In this document: one piece after another, positions 6,047-7,032 of the stretch | Position numbering within the stretch: the stretch's first letter is position 1 | How the letters are laid out: the number at the start of each line of letters is the position of its first letter | Assembly: GCA_025353525.1 (NCBI GenBank) | Contig: JANXOO010000806.1 | Coordinates: 1 to 7,032, forward strand | Length of the DNA: 7,032 nt | Origin: Schlesneria sp. | GTDB taxonomy: Bacteria > Planctomycetota > Planctomycetia > Planctomycetales > Planctomycetaceae | Reading direction: 5' to 3' | The notes under the pieces: generated by a model | The model's input: the letters and a program-made list of their open reading frames with translations, nothing else | What the model was told of the DNA's origin: nothing | Database searches by the model: none | Program-made: the position numbers and the translations under genes

Positions 6047-6598
6047 CTATTCCCATTCGGGTTCATTGTATCCTGCACACGGATTGGCTTTGCCCCAATC
6101 CTGTTCGTATTCACCCATTTCGACAAATCGATGAAATGAGGACCATTCCCAATCGCACACGCGAAGGACGAGTCCGTGTTTCACGGGGTTCCAATGAATG
6201 TAATCGACGCAACGCTTCAAGTCGTCTTCGTCGACGATCGTGTGCTCCCAGAAACGACGCTGCCAGACGGCTCGTTCTTGTTGCGACTCGCGCGACGGAG
6301 ACATCGTTCCTTCGGTGCCCCCGGCCGCCAGATAATTGCGGGTGAACGTTTCTTTGATCCGGGTCCATCTCAACGAATACACCTTGTCACCGGGTGGCAG
6401 CGACCAGATCGTATGACAGTGATCTGGCAGCAAGACGATGGCGTACAGACCGAAGGGCCGCTTCTGCTGTTCCTTAAGGATCGCCTCGCGCAAGAGTCGT
6501 CGAGAAACCGCGTCGGCAAACAATGGTCTCCGCTCATGCGTCACCAATGTAAAGAAGTACATCCCACCGGGAACATAATACCGCCGATAATTCGACAC
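6047..6598 (-). CDS. REP-associated tyrosine transposase (RAYT, Y1/HUH family)
   Basis: The protein has 183 residues. GTG 6598 is chosen because GGAGG lies 6 bases upstream and the family's usual start, SNYRRYYVPGGMYFFTLVTH, follows directly. Longer frames to the right only read through repeat DNA. The HUH metal-binding motif is H60-C-H62 (LLPDHCHTIW), and the catalytic Tyr is most likely Y133 in CVDYIHWNPVKHGL. WQRRFWEH (112-119) and DWEWSSFHRFV (149-159) are further family signatures. Such enzymes nick and rejoin single-stranded DNA through a 5'-phosphotyrosine bond, recognising REP hairpins with a 5' GTAG. The matching repeats lie on both sides of this gene, which strongly supports a functional pairing. 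All key residues are present, and the length is usual for short RAYTs, so the gene looks intact. It is transcribed opposite to the upstream oxidoreductase. Confidence 0.92.
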   Translation of the reverse strand: MSNYRRYYVPGGMYFFTLVTHERRPLFADAVSRRLLREAILKEQQKRPFGLYAIVLLPDHCHTIWSLPPGDKVYSLRWTRIKETFTRNYLAAGGTEGTMSPSRESQQERAVWQRRFWEHTIVDEDDLKRCVDYIHWNPVKHGLVLRVCDWEWSSFHRFVEMGEYEQDWGKANPCAGYNEPEWE

Positions 6599-6603
6599 GC
6601 GAA

Positions 6604-6608
6604 GCCTC
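6604..6608 (-). promoter_or_regulatory. Ribosome binding site of the RAYT gene
   Basis: GGAGG on the minus strand (plus-strand CCTCC at 6605-6609), 6 bases before the GTG at 6598. It decides the start of the transposase. Confidence 0.7.
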
Positions 6609-6621
6609 CATAAGTCGTCCC

Positions 6622-6634
6622 GCAGGGTGGGCTG
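6622..6634 (+). repeat. GCAG-type half REP unit at the right end of the cassette
   Basis: GCAGGGTGGGCTG matches the GTAG-side half of the REP with GCAG in place of GTAG. It is the mirror of the innermost half unit on the left (6018-6030), differing by one base. It ends a few bases before the complete copy B. Confidence 0.75.
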
Positions 6635-6638
6635 TCTT

Positions 6639-6670
6639 GTAGGGTGGGCCGAGTCTTCGAGTCCCACCAC
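6639..6670 (+). repeat. REP-like unit, copy B
   Basis: This complete unit reads on the plus strand: GTAG (6639-6642), GGTGGG (6643-6648) pairing with CCCACC (6663-6668), and an inner CGA (6650-6652) with TCG (6657-6659) around GTCT. It is an exact reverse complement of copies A and D. Confidence 0.85.
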
Positions 6671-6775
6671 CGCCGGATAGTCTGCCAAAAGGAAGCAAGG
6701 CGGGAAAGAATGTGACCCGGAATTTGAGGACCGAGTAATTGCCTTACGGAGCAGATTGAGGCCACGTCCGATTTC

Positions 6776-6807
6776 GTAGAGTGGAACGAGTCTTCGAGTC
6801 CCACTAC
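6776..6807 (+). repeat. REP-like unit, copy C (diverged)
   Basis: It matches copy B at 28 of 32 positions and starts with GTAG. Two of the four differences (unit positions 5 and 30) turn a G-C pair of the stem into A-T, preserving pairing. One other (position 10) creates an A-C mismatch. It lies 105 bases beyond copy B in the same orientation. Confidence 0.8.
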
Positions 6808-6967
6808 CAATCCGCGATTTTTCATCGGAACGCGGGGAGGGCATCATTGGACGAGAATCGTGGCGAAACAATTCCGATTCACAATTCTCCTGGGTCAATT
6901 TCAACCGTCGATGAATTCCTCGTTCGATTTCGTCCCGACACTGTCGATCCGATTCCTGGACACACTG
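6808..6967. other. Sequence between REP copies, no gene recognised
   Basis: Both strands have open stretches here, but none carries a recognisable motif, ribosome binding site or plausible start. The same holds for 6673-6775 between copies B and C. These spacers may be unique DNA between scattered REP copies. Confidence 0.4.
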
Positions 6968-6999
6968 GTGGTGGGACTCGAAGACTCGGCCCACCCTAC
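6968..6999 (-). repeat. REP-like unit, copy D
   Basis: Identical over 32 bases to copy A and in the same orientation (GTAG on the minus strand at 6999-6996). With copy C it forms an inverted pair about 160 bases apart. Confidence 0.85.
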
Positions 7000-7031
7000 G
7001 CCTTGCTGATCTCTTTCACGATTTGACTTCG
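6996..7031 (-). CDS. Possible 3' end of a gene entering from the right edge
   Basis: On the minus strand the last 11 codons before a TAG at 6998-6996 read RSQIVKEISKA, a protein-like C-terminus. The TAG is part of the GTAG of REP copy D. With only 33 coding bases inside the window this is weak, and the frame could be open by chance. Confidence 0.3.
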   Translation of the reverse strand, partial: RSQIVKEISKA

Positions 7032-7032
7032 C

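Larger units (their letters stand above)
5963..6672. mobile_element. RAYT cassette bounded by inverted REP-like repeats
   Basis: The transposase gene is enclosed by inverted repeats. The left end (5963-6031, read on the minus strand) and the right end (6621-6672, plus strand) are identical at 50 of 52 positions once one extra 17-base unit is removed from the left. Each end consists, from inside outward, of a GCAG-type half unit and then a complete 32-base GTAG unit, both followed outside by CG. This symmetry marks a unit of about 710 bases. REP-associated tyrosine transposases are usually described as single-copy domesticated genes acting on REP hairpins, so whether this whole unit moves is unknown. 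No target-site duplication is obvious. Confidence 0.65.

Noticed and set aside
6047..6994. A 315-residue minus-strand reading frame as the full transposase
   Set aside because: Residues before the GTG at 6598 are read-through of REP copies B and C and spacer DNA (VGLEDSAHPT-like text). The ribosome binding site and the family's usual N-terminus place the start at 6598.
5965..6999. CRISPR array made of the 32-base repeats
   Set aside because: Copies alternate in orientation and their spacing varies from about 100 to over 600 bases, with a RAYT gene among them; this is a REP arrangement.

Overview
The window looks like chromosomal DNA from a planctomycete (Planctomycetota). No single gene proves this. 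The evidence is the combination of WD40 debris, a very short tyrosine-rich secreted protein, a trypsin-like/PDZ protein whose catalytic site reads NYGG, a Tat-exported Gfo/Idh/MocA oxidoreductase, and a RAYT-type transposase among repeats that translate as VGLEDSAHPT or GGTRRLGPP. No rRNA, tRNA or CRISPR was seen.

Positions 1-1017 are a patchwork of broken genes. On the minus strand, bases 101-1 encode the first 33 residues of a probable transposase (ISAzo13/Rhodopirellula-type is the best guess) with a strong ribosome binding site, running off the left edge. It overlaps the apparent start of a WD40-repeat reading frame (to 873) on the plus strand. That frame therefore looks like the 3' part of a larger propeller gene cut by the insertion sequence. 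Tail to tail with it, at 1017-865 on the minus strand, is a short but clear fragment of a transglutaminase core domain. From 1018 to 1617 no gene is seen, only a 51-bp palindromic GGGGAC element (1373-1423).

Positions 1618-5893 hold three intact plus-strand genes. The first is a 95-residue secreted Tyr/Phe/His-rich protein (1618-1905) followed by an excellent rho-independent terminator (1989-2033). The second is a 701-residue exported protein (2364-4469): a trypsin/HtrA-like domain that has lost all three catalytic residues, two PDZ domains and an alpha/beta-hydrolase-like C-terminal domain. The third is a 430-residue Tat-dependent Gfo/Idh/MocA-family protein (4601-5893) with a Ser in place of the Lys of the EKP motif. 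All three are predicted to act outside the cytoplasm. The first is separated from the second by the terminator, so they do not form one obvious operon.

Positions 5963-6999 form a REP/RAYT region. A 183-residue Y1/HUH transposase gene (minus, 6598-6047) is enclosed by inverted repeats (5963-6031 and 6621-6672) built from a 32-base REP-like unit with a 5' GTAG and a hairpin. Two more solo copies lie to the right (6776-6807, 6968-6999). The last one supplies what may be the stop codon of a minus-strand gene entering from the right edge.
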